In this document: positions 63,326 to 64,000 of the stretch, in pieces
Layout of the letters: the number at the start of each line of letters is the position of its first letter
Numbering within the stretch: the first letter of the stretch is position 1
Assembly (NCBI GenBank): GCA_027886185.1
Contig: WOAB01000188.1
Location: 1,550,001 to 1,614,000 of the forward strand
Length of the DNA stretch: 64,000 nucleotides
Direction: 5' to 3'
Source of the DNA: Rheum nobile
Taxonomy: Eukaryota; Streptophyta; Magnoliopsida; Caryophyllales; Polygonaceae
Made by a program: the position numbers and the translations under genes
The notes under the pieces: generated by a model
What the model saw: the letters and a program-made list of their open reading frames with translations, nothing else
Told to the model about the DNA's origin: nothing
Databases searched by the model: none

Positions 63326-63988
63326 TCATTCGTCCCCTTCCTTCATGCAAATCTGGTGGTACCCGCTCTTGAGGTCTATCTTTGAAAAAACATGAGCCCC
63401 ATGAAGCTCATCCAACATATCGTCCAAACGAGAAATTGGGTGCCGGTATTTAATGGTAATGTTGTTGATGGCCCGACAATCCACACACATGCACCAACTC
63501 CCATCCTTCTTAGGCACCAAAATCACTGGCACTGCACAAGGGCTGAGGCTCTCTCGCACATAGCCCTTCTCAATGAGCTCCTGGACTTGTCGGTGCAACT
63601 CCTTAGCTTCTTCCGGGTTGGTCCTGTATGCAGCCTGGTTAGGGAGAATGGCTCCCGGAATGAAGAAAATCTGGTGCTCTATTCCCCGAAGAGGCGGCGG
63701 CCCCGTCGGCACTTCTTCTTGAAAAAGGTCTTCATACCCCCGCAAGAGAGAGGCAATAGACGAAGGAAGCTCCTGCAATTCACTAGAAGAAAATAGTGCA
63801 CAAGTAGGAACTAAAAGGAAACAAGGAGTACTTCCATGGATGGTCGTATCCACCTCCTTAGCCGTCGCAAGGAGAAGATGGTTGCTCGCCCCCGCAGCCC
63901 ATTCTATGGCCCATTTTTTCTTGGACTTGGCACTCTGTTCTGCTTCCTTAGCTCGTCGCCGTTGCTCGTTGGCCGCATGATCAGCCAT
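63326..63988 (-). CDS. pol: E reverse transcriptase, N-terminal part, with protease-RT linker
   Basis: Residues about 1-100 are the linker behind protease (LLRGYEDLFQEEVPTGPPP). About 105-220 are RT fingers and palm start: ELIEKGYVRESLSPCAVP, VPKKDGSWCMCVDCRAINN, and the first catalytic Asp in VFSKIDLKSGYHQI. It ends at a TGA just after EGDE. The ATG at 63988 is internal to pol; the gene extends beyond the window. Confidence 0.86.
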   Translation of the reverse strand: MADHAANEQRRRAKEAEQSAKSKKKWAIEWAAGASNHLLLATAKEVDTTIHGSTPCFLLVPTCALFSSSELQELPSSIASLLRGYEDLFQEEVPTGPPPLRGIEHQIFFIPGAILPNQAAYRTNPEEAKELHRQVQELIEKGYVRESLSPCAVPVILVPKKDGSWCMCVDCRAINNITIKYRHPISRLDDMLDELHGAHVFSKIDLKSGYHQICMKEGDE

Positions 63989-64000
63989 GATTTCGTGCGG

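Larger units (their letters stand above)
60248..64000 (-). mobile_element. Element E: 3' part of a Ty3/gypsy retrotransposon with pol
   Basis: On the minus strand: RT, RNase H, integrase and tail, then a 3' LTR (60248-61110). Its 5' part is beyond the right edge. TSD candidate GAATA (60243-60247). Pol is broken by at least five stops or shifts. It is the only element in the window with the RT catalytic motif. Confidence 0.87.

Overview
The window is repeat-dense nuclear DNA of a flowering plant, most probably a eudicot with a large, retrotransposon-rich genome. I cannot name the species. I found no host gene, tRNA gene, rRNA or CRISPR array. Almost every base can be assigned to Ty3/gypsy-type LTR retrotransposons, solo LTRs and a few DNA transposons stacked inside one another. 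I derived the boundaries from LTR ends (TG..CA), primer binding sites (PBS), polypurine tracts (PPT) and matching target-site duplications (TSDs). Lineage names (Athila-like, Del/Tekay-like, MULE, hAT) are inferences from family knowledge; no database was searched.

Left third (1-24036). Element M1 (minus strand: gag, leader, PBS, 5' LTR to 3624) sits inside the pol gene of element P (plus strand, 3625 onward: RT end, RNase H, integrase). P's 3' LTR (5351-5784, 22732-22856, 23594-23820) is broken by F1a (5785-22726, TSD AAGAG) and by an inverted solo LTR of P's own family (22857-23588, TSD GTCCT). F1a's 5' LTR is broken by the Athila-like A2 (6803-13500, TSD TTTAT). F1a's leader is broken by a 4.9-kb AT-rich long-inverted-repeat element (14247-19144), which itself holds a 263-bp TA-flanked MITE (17557-17819).

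Middle (24037-45876). Gag-only element T starts at 24037. Its 5' LTR is interrupted by F5 (26539-41257, TSD TTAAG), whose 5' LTR holds an inverted solo LTR of its own family (27178-29515, TSD TGTTG). Between the F5 LTRs lie a chimeric gag/protease/integrase-tail ORF, an Athila-like 3' end (A6) with its LTR, and a second copy of the first 2.5 kb of the T LTR. T's own PBS, decayed gag, PPT and 3' LTR follow (42197-45876).

Right third (45877-64000). T' (minus strand), a relative of T, is inserted in T's 3' LTR. T' carries an hAT-like element in its 3' LTR, a solo LTR (50297-53080, TSD GACGC) and the complete element F1b (53392-58611, TSD CAATG) in its gag, and element E (60248 to beyond the window, minus strand) in its 5' LTR. 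E supplies RT, RNase H and integrase segments, all broken.

How the parts relate. No element here encodes an intact gag-pol, so all would depend on enzymes from elsewhere. F1a and F1b share one architecture: a long ORF joining Gag to an integrase remnant without its catalytic acids and to a pol tail encoded inside the LTR. T and T' are gag-only. A2 and A6 keep gag or protease remnants, an integrase tail and long structured 3' regions. A recurring oddity is that most families carry their own short palindromic sequence in several copies near the promoter or in the 3' region.
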